Origin: Caldilineaceae bacterium
GTDB lineage: Bacteria > Chloroflexota > Anaerolineae > Caldilineales > Caldilineaceae
Direction of reading: 5' to 3'
NCBI GenBank assembly: GCA_026708085.1
Contig: JAPOVP010000085.1
Span: forward strand, 1-39,456
Length of the DNA: 39,456 nucleotides
The notes beneath the pieces were generated by a model that ran no database searches, was not told where the DNA came from, and saw nothing but the letters and a program-made list of their open reading frames with translations. This document shows, piece by piece, positions 7,861 to 16,153 of the stretch; the stretch's first letter is position 1, and each line of letters opens with the position of its first letter. The translations under genes were made by a program, and so were the position numbers.

Positions 7861-8050
7861 TCAGTCCTCCCAACCAGCCTTTTTTGGCAATCGATCGAGC
7901 CACCCCAGGAGAGAGCTCTCGATGACGTGGCAGCATATTGATCCCTCTAATGCGATGATGCCGGTAGATGTCGTGATTCTATCCGTGCCTGTACATAAAT
8001 CAACCCTCGCGCTCCAACCGCCTTGCTACCCTCTCTCGCCGTGTCTCCAT
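7832..8050 (-). pseudogene. hicA: hicA toxin pseudogene with two in-frame stops
   Basis: The minus strand from ATG 8050 reads METRRERVARRLEREG, then TGA (8000-8002) where HicA proteins have Trp, then FMYRHG, TAG (7979-7981), then NHDIYRHH, and further on PRHRELSPGVARSIAKKGW. These segments align in order, without a frame change, to the small double-stranded-RNA-binding-like HicA mRNA interferase, including the catalytic His region (GxNHDIY) and the conserved C-terminal helix. With two stops no full toxin can be made. It is too broken to appear as an open frame, but remains recognisable along its whole length, so decay is recent. Confidence 0.8.
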
Positions 8051-8104
8051 TTGCGTGATTCCAGCACTTTGGCGTTTCCCCGTCAGATCTGCAGCTTTCC
8101 AAGA

Positions 8105-9262
8105 TCAAGATCCAGAGTTGAAGGGACGGAAAAGCCCTTTTCTTCTCCTTGCGCTAGTACTCCCCGTAGTGTCATCAACGCGCCTATAAAACGGTCGCTT
8201 GCAAATGCGCGCCCGGCGCGGCCTGCCGCGGATAAGTATGTGGATTTCCGAGCCGATGCGCGTCATTCCGCGCGGCAAATAACCCAGGCCGACAAATTTG
8301 TCCAGCGTCGGGCTCTTCATGCCGGTGGTTACGTGGCCGACCACCTGCCCCTCCAGACCGATGATCCCGTGGTCCTCCCTGGGAACGGCCTTCTCTATCA
8401 TTTCGAAGCCCACCAGGAAACGCTCCGTTCCCTCCAACTTCACTTTCAGCAGCGCGTTGCGCCCCAGGAATGACGGTTTCTGCAGGGCGACGACCCAGCC
8501 GAGCCGCGCTTCGTAGGGGTTGGTCTTTGCATCGATTTCGTGGCCGTAAAGTGACATGCAGGCTTCGAAGCGCAGACTGTCGCGGGCCGCAAGGCCGCAC
8601 GGCAGCAGACCGTCGCGAGCCCCCTCCGCCAGCAGCGAATCCCAGAAAGATACCGCCTTGTCGGGAGGCAGGTAGAGCTCGAACCCGTCCTCGCCCGTGT
8701 AGCCGGTGCGGCCGAGGAGCATGTCGACGCCACCCACTTCAGCCTGCAGGGCCGTGCGGGCCGGCGCGGCTGCCAGGTCGGCGGCGCTCATCTTGTCGAG
8801 GATCGCAGCGGCCTTGGGGCCCTGCACGGCCAGCATATAGGTTTCGTCCGAAATGTCGGTCAGTTCGACGCGATAGCCGTGGGTGAAGCTCTGCAACCAG
8901 GTGAAATCCTTTTCCCGGTTGGCCGCGTTGACGACGATAAGCCACTTTTCCGGTAGACGGTAGATGAATATGTCATCAACGATGGTGCCGTCATCGTAGC
9001 AGAGCAGGCTGTAGCGAGCTTCCCATTCGTCCAGAGAGGCGACGTCGGCGACCTGCACATACTGAAGATAGGCCAGTGCGTCCTCACCGCTCAGCGCAAA
9101 CTGGCCCATGTGGTCGATGTCGAACACGCCGGCGGCTGTACGCACGCTGCGATGCTCCGCGTTGGGGCCGGCCGTGTACTGAACAGGCAGCTCGTAGTCG
9201 GCGAAGGGAACCATGCGGCCGCCCAGTTCCACGTGTCGGTCATACAGTCGGGTCTGTTTCAT
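8105..9262 (-). CDS. gcvT: Aminomethyltransferase (glycine cleavage T protein)
   Basis: T protein of the glycine cleavage system. It transfers the aminomethyl carbon from lipoyl-H-protein to tetrahydrofolate, releasing ammonia. Conserved stretches seen are GVFDIDHMGQF near residue 46, the folate-fold segment VQGPKAAAIL, GRTGYTGEDGFELY, and ARDSLRFEACMSLYGHEID. These are the diagnostic GcvT blocks. The 385-residue protein ends with an unusual basic tail beyond the normal KRPFY end. The start is ATG 9262 with AAGGA five bases upstream; an open frame extending to 9322 has no support. No gcvH or gcvP lies nearby, so a related folate-dependent GcvT-like enzyme cannot be excluded. Confidence 0.88.
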   Translation of the reverse strand: MKQTRLYDRHVELGGRMVPFADYELPVQYTAGPNAEHRSVRTAAGVFDIDHMGQFALSGEDALAYLQYVQVADVASLDEWEARYSLLCYDDGTIVDDIFIYRLPEKWLIVVNAANREKDFTWLQSFTHGYRVELTDISDETYMLAVQGPKAAAILDKMSAADLAAAPARTALQAEVGGVDMLLGRTGYTGEDGFELYLPPDKAVSFWDSLLAEGARDGLLPCGLAARDSLRFEACMSLYGHEIDAKTNPYEARLGWVVALQKPSFLGRNALLKVKLEGTERFLVGFEMIEKAVPREDHGIIGLEGQVVGHVTTGMKSPTLDKFVGLGYLPRGMTRIGSEIHILIRGRPRRARICKRPFYRRVDDTTGSTSARRRKGLFRPFNSGS

Positions 9263-9324
9263 TGCTTCCTTGTCTCCAATACCGCGCCGGGCTTCCCCGG
9301 AATCGCTCAGCACAAACAGCACTG

Positions 9325-9355
9325 ATCATACAACAAAACGGCAGGGAATTGGCAA
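9325..9355 (-). promoter_or_regulatory. Weak candidate promoter of the gcvT-like gene
   Basis: On the minus strand TTGCCA (9350-9355) precedes TATGAT (9325-9330) by 19 bases, a longer spacing than ideal. It would start transcription about 55 bases before the gcvT start codon. The rest of the 9263-9579 intergenic region holds the divergent plus-strand promoter. Confidence 0.25.
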
Positions 9356-9450
9356 ATAATTGCAGGTTTCGTAGTCACTACAGAAGCGTGATGAAAACTG
9401 AGGTAGAATGGCTTCTTCTCCGACTTCTAACAGACGGAAAAGCGTGCGCG

Positions 9451-9478
9451 TTGACAAGGAATGTTCATTCGTTATATT
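9451..9478 (+). promoter_or_regulatory. Strong sigma-70 promoter of the propeller-ATPase operon
   Basis: A perfect TTGACA (9451-9456) and TATATT (9473-9478) are separated by 16 bases. Transcription would start near 9485, about 95 bases before ATG 9580. Its position rules out the in-frame upstream start codons at 9076 and 9391, because the message would not include them. Confidence 0.65.
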
Positions 9479-9579
9479 CTGAAAGTTCAGTGACCAGTGA
9501 TGGGTCGCCAGATAACCCTCGCAGCGACTGGGATAGCCGGGCACTGGTCGCGACCCACTGGTTTTGCGCGCGAAAAGTA

Positions 9580-12500
9580 ATGTTCAAACGTCCATTAGAA
9601 ACAGACAGATTACACAGGCGGGCGGCGCTTCCGCTGGCCGCAGCGGCCATCGTCCTGCTTCTCTGGCCTGCCCAAATCTACGCCCACGGAACGCTGATCC
9701 CTCCCTGGTCCGACTACACACAGGAAGACGGCCTGGCATCAAACAACGTTCTGGCCGTGGCGGTCGGCGTTGGGGAGGTCTGGTTCGGGACCGACCACGG
9801 CATCAGCCGCTACAACGGCGCCTGGTATTCGTGGACGGAGGGCGCCGATCTGCAGGGCGGCGTCCACAGTCTGGCTATCGGAGCGTCGAGCTCAGAACTG
9901 TGGGCAGGCACGGCGACCGGCGCTGTTCTCGTTTGGGATGGGGACGCCTGGGAGTTGCTGACACGGTTGGGCTCGCCGGTGCAGGCGTTGCACTACACGC
10001 GGGGCCAACTATGGATCGGTACGACGGCTGGCCTCTACCTTTGGAACGGTGAAGCGCCTTCCCGCGTGACGGGGCTGGACGAAACATACATCAACGTCAT
10101 CGGCAGCTCGGACGGCGGAGACAACCTCTGGGTCGGCACGTCCGACGGGCTATGGCTCAGGCAGGCAGGCCGCTGGAGCGCAATTGGCGAAGCAGAAGGA
10201 CTGCCAGCACGGGAAGTTACCGCCCTATGGGCCGGTGCCGCCGGGCCGGTGTGGGTTGCGGCCGACGGCAACATTGCCTGGCGGAATCCCTCCAGCGGCG
10301 CCTGGGAGCAGGTGGAGACCGCCCCTCTGCACGCCCGGGAACGCGTACGCATCACCACACTGGCCGGAGACAGATCCGGCGCCGTCTGGGTCGGTACCGA
10401 AGGCGGCGGATTCTTCCGCCTCGTTGAAGGCGGGACGGCAACCTCGTCTACGCCGCAATACGACCTGATCCCACAGTCCATCAATAGCGGCGAAACTTCC
10501 TTCATCCATGCGGCCGCGGTCGATCAGGCGGGTTCTCTCTGGCTGGGAACTGTGTCCGGCGTTTTCCGCTCGGACAAGGAAATCTGGGGGCGGGAGATCC
10601 ATCCCCCGGCCTCGAGCCCTGCCAACGAAATCCAGACGATGCTCGCGGACGAACAGGGCCGCCTCTGGATCGGAACACGAGGTGAGGGGATCCGCCGCAA
10701 AGCCGCCGGCAACGGCTTGGCAGATGAGGCTTTTTTTGACGTGGAAAGCGGTCTGCCCAGCCTTTTCGTCACCGACCTCGCACTTGACGCGGATGGCCGC
10801 ATCTGGGCGGGGACCTGGTGGGGCCTGGCGTCGCTGGAACCCGACGGGGAACTGTGGGAACAGCCAGTTCCCACGGAGACTCTCCCTTCGGCACTGGTCA
10901 CTGCCGTCCTGGCGCAGGCGGGTCAACTCTGGATCGGCACCGACAACGGCCTGGCGCGTTACGACTTTGCGACCGGAGCACTATCAATCGAAGAGGCTCT
11001 GAGTCAACAGGAAATTCAGGACCTGGCGCTGGACTCCGCCAACCGCCTGTGGGCGGCCACGGAGAACGGCGGCATATTCGTAGGCGGGGCAGACGGTGGC
11101 TGGGTGCGTTATCAAGCCAGCTCGGAGTTGGGTCAGTCGATCTTCGGGGACAATGTTGCCGCTTTAGCGTCGGACCCGAAAGTGCCTGATGCCATGTGGG
11201 CCGCCGTCAATCAGCACGGCCTGATCTATTTTGACGGCCAGGTCTGGCAGGATCGCACGCCCTCCGCCCGTCTTCCCAGCAAGCTGTTTTACGATCTGTA
11301 CGTCGACCCGGTCGACGCCTCGCTGTGGATTGGCAGCGAGGGCGGCGTCACCCGCTATGACGGACGCACATGGGAGACGCTCATCGTCGAGTCGGTGCTG
11401 CCGGCCACTTCCATCTCCTCAATTGTTCGCACACCGGGCGGCCTCTACTGGTTCGGCAGCAGAGATGGGCTGACCTTCCATCGCCCCGACTCGATACCTC
11501 CCTGGATCAGGATTGAGAACATCTCCGGCGCGGCCGAACTCCTATCCGCAGACGACTGGAAGGTTGAATCGGATGGCGACATTATCGTCGGCTATGAGGC
11601 AGGCGATCTCTATACGCCCCAATCCGATCTCGTCGTCCTCTATCGCCTCAATCCGCCCGGGCAACTCGACGAATGGCAGCAGTTGGATAGACCCTTCCTG
11701 GAGTTTTCCGGCTTCACCGAAAAGGGCAAGTACACGCTCGAATTCCAGGTGCGGGACTTCGCCTTCACCTATTCCGAGATAAGCAGCGTATCCTTTGAGG
11801 CGGAGCCGCTGCCGGCGCAGATTCGGCTGCCCGTTCTGGGGTCGATTCGTACAGACTATCTCATCACGCTCGTCGTCACCGGCTTGCTGGCGCTTATCGG
11901 CTTCGGCTACATGGGCATCGAGGTCATTCAGACCCGCCGCCGGGCCCTGGATGCCGTCGTCCGCTCCTTCAATCCCTTTATCAGCGGCGAACCGGTACGG
12001 CGCGAGGACATGTTCTTCGGCAGAAGGGATATGCTGCAAAAGATCGTGGATACACTGCACAACAACAGCATTATGATTCACGGGGAACGCCGCATCGGCA
12101 AGACGACGCTGCTCTACCAGCTGAACAACCATCTCTGGGGACTGGAAGACGATGAATACTGGTTTGTGCCGTTGTACGTGGACCTGGAGGGAACCGAGGA
12201 GGATACCTTCTTCCATTTTCTGATGGAGGAGATCCTGCACACGGCCTCCACCCTGTCCGGGCTCACGCAGGCGACGAAAGACGCCCTCCAGGACCTTCTC
12301 TACTATCGCCCCGGCCACGAGCAGTACACCGACAGAGAGTTCATCAGAGATTTGCGCGACGTAGTCAAAGCGCTGCAACACTATGGCGAGGAAAGTCATC
12401 CCGGCAAGCATCTGCGTCTGATCCTGCTCATGGACGAAATGGACGTTTTCAATGCCTACGATCACCTGATGCAGCAGCGGCTGCGGCGCATCTTCATGCG

Positions 12501-12876
12501 TGATTTCGCGGCAACGCTAGGTGCGGTCATCGCCGGGATCCGTATCAGCAAAGAATGGGGTCGCATCGAGAGCCCTTGGTACAATCTGTTTAACGAGATC
12601 GAACTGGAGCCCTTCACCCGTGACCAAGCGCTAGAGCTGCTGACCGAGCCTGTACGAGGCTTTTACCGCTACGAACCGGGGGTCGTGGATTTTATCATTG
12701 AGAACTGTGCCGGGCGCCCCTTTCGCATTCAGCAGTACGGCCTCGAGGCCGTCGGGCGCATGCTTGCCGACGGCCGGCGCACGATTACGATGACCGACGC
12801 CCTGTTCGCTCATGGGCACATACAGCAGATGGGTGATACCATCAATATCGGGTTGAGCGAGAACGACGACTCGTAG
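9580..12876 (+). CDS. Membrane receptor: double propeller, Y_Y_Y-like domain and P-loop ATPase
   Basis: A 1098-residue signalling-type protein. A signal peptide or anchor (residues 1-36, with AAAAIVLLLW) is followed by 14 propeller blades, each marked by a W-x-G-T-x-x-G-like motif (for example VWFGTDHGI, LWIGTTAGL, LWVGTSDGL, LWIGTDNGL, YWFGSRDGL) between about residues 65 and 630. Fourteen blades make two seven-bladed domains, as in hybrid two-component sensors of glycan-using bacteria. A Y_Y_Y-like beta domain follows (about 640-745, ending GKYTLEFQVRDFAFTYSE), then one transmembrane helix near 758-780. Where such sensors carry a histidine kinase, this protein has a P-loop ATPase: Walker A GERRIGKTT near 835 and Walker B LILLMDEMD near 945-953, plus a C-terminal helical region. 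I infer a receptor that couples ligand binding outside to ATP binding or hydrolysis inside. The start at 9580 is set by the promoter and signal peptide. Confidence 0.88.
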   Translation: MFKRPLETDRLHRRAALPLAAAAIVLLLWPAQIYAHGTLIPPWSDYTQEDGLASNNVLAVAVGVGEVWFGTDHGISRYNGAWYSWTEGADLQGGVHSLAIGASSSELWAGTATGAVLVWDGDAWELLTRLGSPVQALHYTRGQLWIGTTAGLYLWNGEAPSRVTGLDETYINVIGSSDGGDNLWVGTSDGLWLRQAGRWSAIGEAEGLPAREVTALWAGAAGPVWVAADGNIAWRNPSSGAWEQVETAPLHARERVRITTLAGDRSGAVWVGTEGGGFFRLVEGGTATSSTPQYDLIPQSINSGETSFIHAAAVDQAGSLWLGTVSGVFRSDKEIWGREIHPPASSPANEIQTMLADEQGRLWIGTRGEGIRRKAAGNGLADEAFFDVESGLPSLFVTDLALDADGRIWAGTWWGLASLEPDGELWEQPVPTETLPSALVTAVLAQAGQLWIGTDNGLARYDFATGALSIEEALSQQEIQDLALDSANRLWAATENGGIFVGGADGGWVRYQASSELGQSIFGDNVAALASDPKVPDAMWAAVNQHGLIYFDGQVWQDRTPSARLPSKLFYDLYVDPVDASLWIGSEGGVTRYDGRTWETLIVESVLPATSISSIVRTPGGLYWFGSRDGLTFHRPDSIPPWIRIENISGAAELLSADDWKVESDGDIIVGYEAGDLYTPQSDLVVLYRLNPPGQLDEWQQLDRPFLEFSGFTEKGKYTLEFQVRDFAFTYSEISSVSFEAEPLPAQIRLPVLGSIRTDYLITLVVTGLLALIGFGYMGIEVIQTRRRALDAVVRSFNPFISGEPVRREDMFFGRRDMLQKIVDTLHNNSIMIHGERRIGKTTLLYQLNNHLWGLEDDEYWFVPLYVDLEGTEEDTFFHFLMEEILHTASTLSGLTQATKDALQDLLYYRPGHEQYTDREFIRDLRDVVKALQHYGEESHPGKHLRLILLMDEMDVFNAYDHLMQQRLRRIFMRDFAATLGAVIAGIRISKEWGRIESPWYNLFNEIELEPFTRDQALELLTEPVRGFYRYEPGVVDFIIENCAGRPFRIQQYGLEAVGRMLADGRRTITMTDALFAHGHIQQMGDTINIGLSENDDS

Positions 12877-12960
12877 TCTCCGGATCGGGCAGGCCAGGCA
12901 GTCCCCGTCTCCCGCACGAATCTGGCTGGTGCAGTCCAAAAGAGGAATCCACGAAGCGCA

Positions 12961-14295
12961 ATGCGTAATCCTTACACCGTTGGCCGCTGGCTGCGCGGGG
13001 CCGACCACTACGGACGGGAGCAGCTGCTCGAATACCTGGTGAGCGCCGAGGACCCGGCCATTTGGGTCGTTGGCACGCGTCGCATGGGAAAGACCTCGCT
13101 TCTGCGGCAGTTGGAATGGCTGTTGACCACGCAGGAAAACGCAGACTTCGTTCCCCTGTTCTGGGACCTGCAAGGGAGCGAAACCAAGGACGATTTCGAC
13201 TACGAGCTATTCCTGGCCGTCGAAGACGAGATGGCGAGGTTCGAGGCCCTTGGCGTCGACGTAAGCGCTCTCTACAATCGGGATGCCATCCAGATCCTGC
13301 GCACCTTGCAAAGGGCTCTGAAGGCCCGCGACAAACAGCTGCTCCTCCTCATCGACGAGGCCGAAGCCTGGATCAGTCTGGCCAAGAACGACTACCAGGC
13401 CCTGGCGCGGCTTCGCAAAGCATTCCAGAGCGGCGGGATGCGCACGATCATGACGTCGACCAAGTTGCTGATGCAGCTGAACGACCTGACCCGCAACTGG
13501 CTCACCAGCCCGTTCCTCTTCGGCTTCACCCTCGTGCATCTGTGGAGCCTGGAGCCTGAGGCAAGCGTCAGTCTTGCGTTGCAGGAACAGAGCCACTCGC
13601 CCGTCAGCGTCGAGCGTGAGCGCATAAACGAAGTTCTGCGCCACTCGCACCGCCATCCCTATCTGGTGCAGACTCTCTGCTACCGTCTGTTCGAGGAAAA
13701 GCATGGAAGAGGCTCTCTGCGCGAGATCCGGGAGGAAGACCTGCGGGCCGACCACCTGCTGGCCGGTTTTTTCGAGGTCGACTTCAAGTGCCTTGCCCCG
13801 ACCGAAAGGCAGATCCTGTTGACCGTTGCACGCCAGGGTGTCATCAGTGAAGAGGAGCTGGTGGCCAAGACCGACAACGAATCGATCGATCAGATCTCAA
13901 TGTACGTGCATAGCATGAACAACCTCGGCTACCTGCAGAGGGTCTACAGCCGGTCGGACGGTGCAGCCGCCCCTGCCCACGATGAGTTTCCGCGCTGGAC
14001 AATCGGCAACGAGTTCCTGCGCCGCTGGATGCTGGAAAACTACCAGGAGCTGGCCCAGACCCTGTACTCCGACGTGAGCGATTACGGCGTCGAAACGCTG
14101 CTTGAGATGGGGCGGAAAGTTGAGTTGGACTACCTGCAGCACGAGATCCCGGAACTGCAAGGGCGGTTGGAGTCGTTACTGGCAGCATATAGCGGACACG
14201 CCGATCAAACGCCGCCGGAGATTCTGCAGGAAATCCAGGAGCTGCGCAGGGAGCTGGAGAGAGCCAGCGGACAGCTGCGCAATCTGGCCGAATAG
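12961..14295 (+). CDS. Soluble P-loop ATPase with C-terminal coiled coil
   Basis: A 444-residue cytosolic ATPase of the archaeal-ATPase/STAND-like type: a short lead ending GADHYGREQLLEYL, Walker A GTRRMGKTS (residues 38-46), Walker B LLLLIDEAEAW (Asp near 132), then a winged-helix-like region (TERQILLTVARQGVISEEELV), and from about residue 395 a heptad-rich Leu/Glu coiled coil. It begins 84 bases after the propeller receptor, with AGAGGA at 12941-12946 and no terminator between, so the two are probably made together. The ATPase cores share the same lead (GR-E/D-x-L) and Walker A flavour (G-x-R-R-x-G-K-T), consistent with common origin. It may be the downstream partner of the receptor; that is inference. 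Confidence 0.85.
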   Translation: MRNPYTVGRWLRGADHYGREQLLEYLVSAEDPAIWVVGTRRMGKTSLLRQLEWLLTTQENADFVPLFWDLQGSETKDDFDYELFLAVEDEMARFEALGVDVSALYNRDAIQILRTLQRALKARDKQLLLLIDEAEAWISLAKNDYQALARLRKAFQSGGMRTIMTSTKLLMQLNDLTRNWLTSPFLFGFTLVHLWSLEPEASVSLALQEQSHSPVSVERERINEVLRHSHRHPYLVQTLCYRLFEEKHGRGSLREIREEDLRADHLLAGFFEVDFKCLAPTERQILLTVARQGVISEEELVAKTDNESIDQISMYVHSMNNLGYLQRVYSRSDGAAAPAHDEFPRWTIGNEFLRRWMLENYQELAQTLYSDVSDYGVETLLEMGRKVELDYLQHEIPELQGRLESLLAAYSGHADQTPPEILQEIQELRRELERASGQLRNLAE

Positions 14296-14304
14296 CTGGG
14301 AAGA

Positions 14305-15081
14305 ATGAACTCGTCCACCCCTCCCCCTGCCGCCGAAAAAGCCGTATACGTCAACCAGATGTTCGCCGGCATCGCCCAACGTTACGACCTGGTGAACAGG
14401 CTCATGACCGGTGGCCAGGATGTAAGCTGGCGTCGCGAAGTCGTCGCCCTGTGCCGGCTGCCCGCGGGCGGCCGCCTCCTCGACGTGGGTACCGGCACCG
14501 GTGATATCGCTTACGAAGCCAAGCACACGCATCCCGACGCCGAGGTGATAGGCTGCGACTTCACCTTCGAAATGATGGATGTAGGACGCCGGAAGAGAGC
14601 ACAGCAGTCGCCTCGGATTCGCTCCGGCAGGCAGCGGGACTCGGTTGAATTCGTTCAGGGCGACGGGCTGGACCTGCCATTTGCCGACGGCTACTTTGAC
14701 GCCGTAGCCAGTGGCTTCCTTTTGCGCAATGTGACCGACGTAGACACCTGTCTGGCCGAACAGCGCCGGGTGACGAGACCGGGAGGGCGCATCGTCTGCC
14801 TGGAAACATCGCCGCCGCCGCCCACCCTCCTGGAACCGATGCTTCGTTTCTATATGCTCAGGATCATTCCCGTAGTGGGTCAGTTGTTCGCGACCGGAAT
14901 CGGGACCCAAGGGAACAGTTTCCGCCCGCGAGACTCGGCCTATCGCTATCTGCCGCAAAGCACTGTCGCCTTTCTGCAGCCCGATGAGATGGCGCAGAAG
15001 TTTGAGCGGGCAGGATTTCGTCACGTCTCCTATGTGCGAAAAATGATGGGAACGGTCGCCATTCACGTGGGTACCGCATGA
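14305..15081 (+). CDS. menG: UbiE/MenG-type quinone C-methyltransferase
   Basis: SAM-dependent methyltransferase of the UbiE/COQ5 family, which methylates demethylmenaquinone in the last step of menaquinone synthesis. The family's first signature is visible as YDLVNRLMTGGQDVSWRR (residues 27-44), followed by the SAM-binding motif LLDVGTGTGDIAYEA and the later block GGRIVCLETSPPP. The length of 258 residues is slightly above the usual 230-250, with an insertion around RKRAQQSPRIRSGRQ. ATG 14305 starts nine bases after the ATPase stop, behind GGGAAGA, so it may be in the same transcript. A UbiA/MenA-like gene lies at 29953. Whether the quinone is menaquinone or ubiquinone is inferred from the presumed phylum. 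Confidence 0.88.
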   Translation: MNSSTPPPAAEKAVYVNQMFAGIAQRYDLVNRLMTGGQDVSWRREVVALCRLPAGGRLLDVGTGTGDIAYEAKHTHPDAEVIGCDFTFEMMDVGRRKRAQQSPRIRSGRQRDSVEFVQGDGLDLPFADGYFDAVASGFLLRNVTDVDTCLAEQRRVTRPGGRIVCLETSPPPPTLLEPMLRFYMLRIIPVVGQLFATGIGTQGNSFRPRDSAYRYLPQSTVAFLQPDEMAQKFERAGFRHVSYVRKMMGTVAIHVGTA

Positions 15082-15127
15082 GCGACTTGCGCACTCCAGT
15101 CGTTATTGACTCCGGAAGGACAAGGCC

Positions 15128-15865
15128 GTGACTGACCAGCCGGACCGCACAGCTCTGCGCGGCAATCCATCATTCGTCTGGCGCGCCGGCCAGGAAAGGC
15201 GCCTGCAGATGATTCTTGACTGGGCGCCGCAGCCGCTGCATCGGGCGCTGGTCGATGGCTGCGGCGCGGGCGTCTATCTGCGGGCGTTGCAGGAGTCCGT
15301 GCCTGAAGTCCACGGGATCGACATCGAAGGCGAGCATCTGCGGATGGCCTCCGCAAACGTGCCCGGCGCGCCTCTGAACATCAGCCAGTGCGAGCAGCTC
15401 CCTTATCCGGACGAGACCTTCGATCTTGTCCTGTCCCACGAGGTACTCGAGCACGTTCAGAATGACCTCCAGGCCGCTGGCGAAATCGTACGCGTCCTGC
15501 GGGTCGGTGGCCGCGCTGCCATCTTCGCGCCCAATCGACTCTTTCCCTTTGAGACCCACGGCCACTACTGGCAAGGCAACTATCATTTCGGCAATACGCC
15601 GCTGATCAACTACCTGCCGGACGCTTTGCGCGACCAGCTCGCGCCCCATGTGCGCGCTTATACGCAGCGCAGCCTCCTGGACCTGTTCATCGGGTTTCCC
15701 GTTCTCGTCCGGCAGCACGCGCAGATATTTCCCGGTTACGACAGCATCAATGCCCGCCGCCCGGCCGTGGGTCGCTTCCTGCGCGAAATCACCTACGCCA
15801 TGGAACAGACCCCACTTGCAGTATTCGGCATCAGTCACTTTCTCGTGCTTGAAAGGGTAGGCTAG
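15128..15865 (+). CDS. Class I SAM-dependent methyltransferase
   Basis: A 245-residue methyltransferase of the Methyltransf_11 type. Motif I is VDGCGAGVYLRAL (residues ~42-54), with the acidic end of strand 2 in VHGIDIEGEHL. Motif post-I/II is LPYPDETFDLVLSHEVLEHV, and VLRVGGRAAIFAPN follows. The C-terminal third (FPFETHGHYWQGNYHFGN onward) is often seen in methyltransferases that act on lipids, glycans or small molecules, but the substrate cannot be told. GTG 15128 has GGAAGGA about 8 bases upstream. It follows the menG gene by 46 bases. Confidence 0.85.
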   Translation: MTDQPDRTALRGNPSFVWRAGQERRLQMILDWAPQPLHRALVDGCGAGVYLRALQESVPEVHGIDIEGEHLRMASANVPGAPLNISQCEQLPYPDETFDLVLSHEVLEHVQNDLQAAGEIVRVLRVGGRAAIFAPNRLFPFETHGHYWQGNYHFGNTPLINYLPDALRDQLAPHVRAYTQRSLLDLFIGFPVLVRQHAQIFPGYDSINARRPAVGRFLREITYAMEQTPLAVFGISHFLVLERVG

Positions 15866-15996
15866 CCGGTGTTTACCATGGCCGCGCCCGACCCGGCACC
15901 TGGGCCGAAGGTAACCCCTCGCTTCTCGTCGGTCCCCGCCGCATGGCGTTGCGTTATTCAGCCTCTTCTCGCCGGTTGGATGAATCTCAGGACGAT

Positions 15997-16025
15997 TTGG
16001 GTCGGCATTGGGCAGATGCTAGAAT
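15997..16025 (+). promoter_or_regulatory. Predicted promoter of the class A PBP gene
   Basis: TTGGGT (15997-16002) and TAGAAT (16020-16025) are spaced by 17 bases. The site is in the 280-base gap between the methyltransferase and PBP genes, with a predicted start near 16032. I see no small gene in this gap. Confidence 0.45.
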
Positions 16026-16153
16026 GCTGGAACTGGCAGTCAGAAAACTATTCATGCTATCGAAGGAAAAACGACGACGTTCCCAATGAGTGATACGAGT
16101 GCACGTAAAGAGAGCAGGCACCCCCTCCCGCCGCTCGCAAAAGGTTGGTCGGC

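Noticed and set aside
7979..8002. TGA and TAG in hicA as recoded codons (selenocysteine or suppression)
   Set aside because: No selenocysteine element is visible, the positions are not redox residues, other genes in the window use TGA and TAG as stops, and hicB next door carries a TAA as well.
9076..9579. Upstream extension of the propeller-ATPase open frame into the gcvT gene
   Set aside because: It overlaps the divergent gcvT-like gene and lies upstream of the strong promoter at 9451-9478; a signal peptide begins at 9580.
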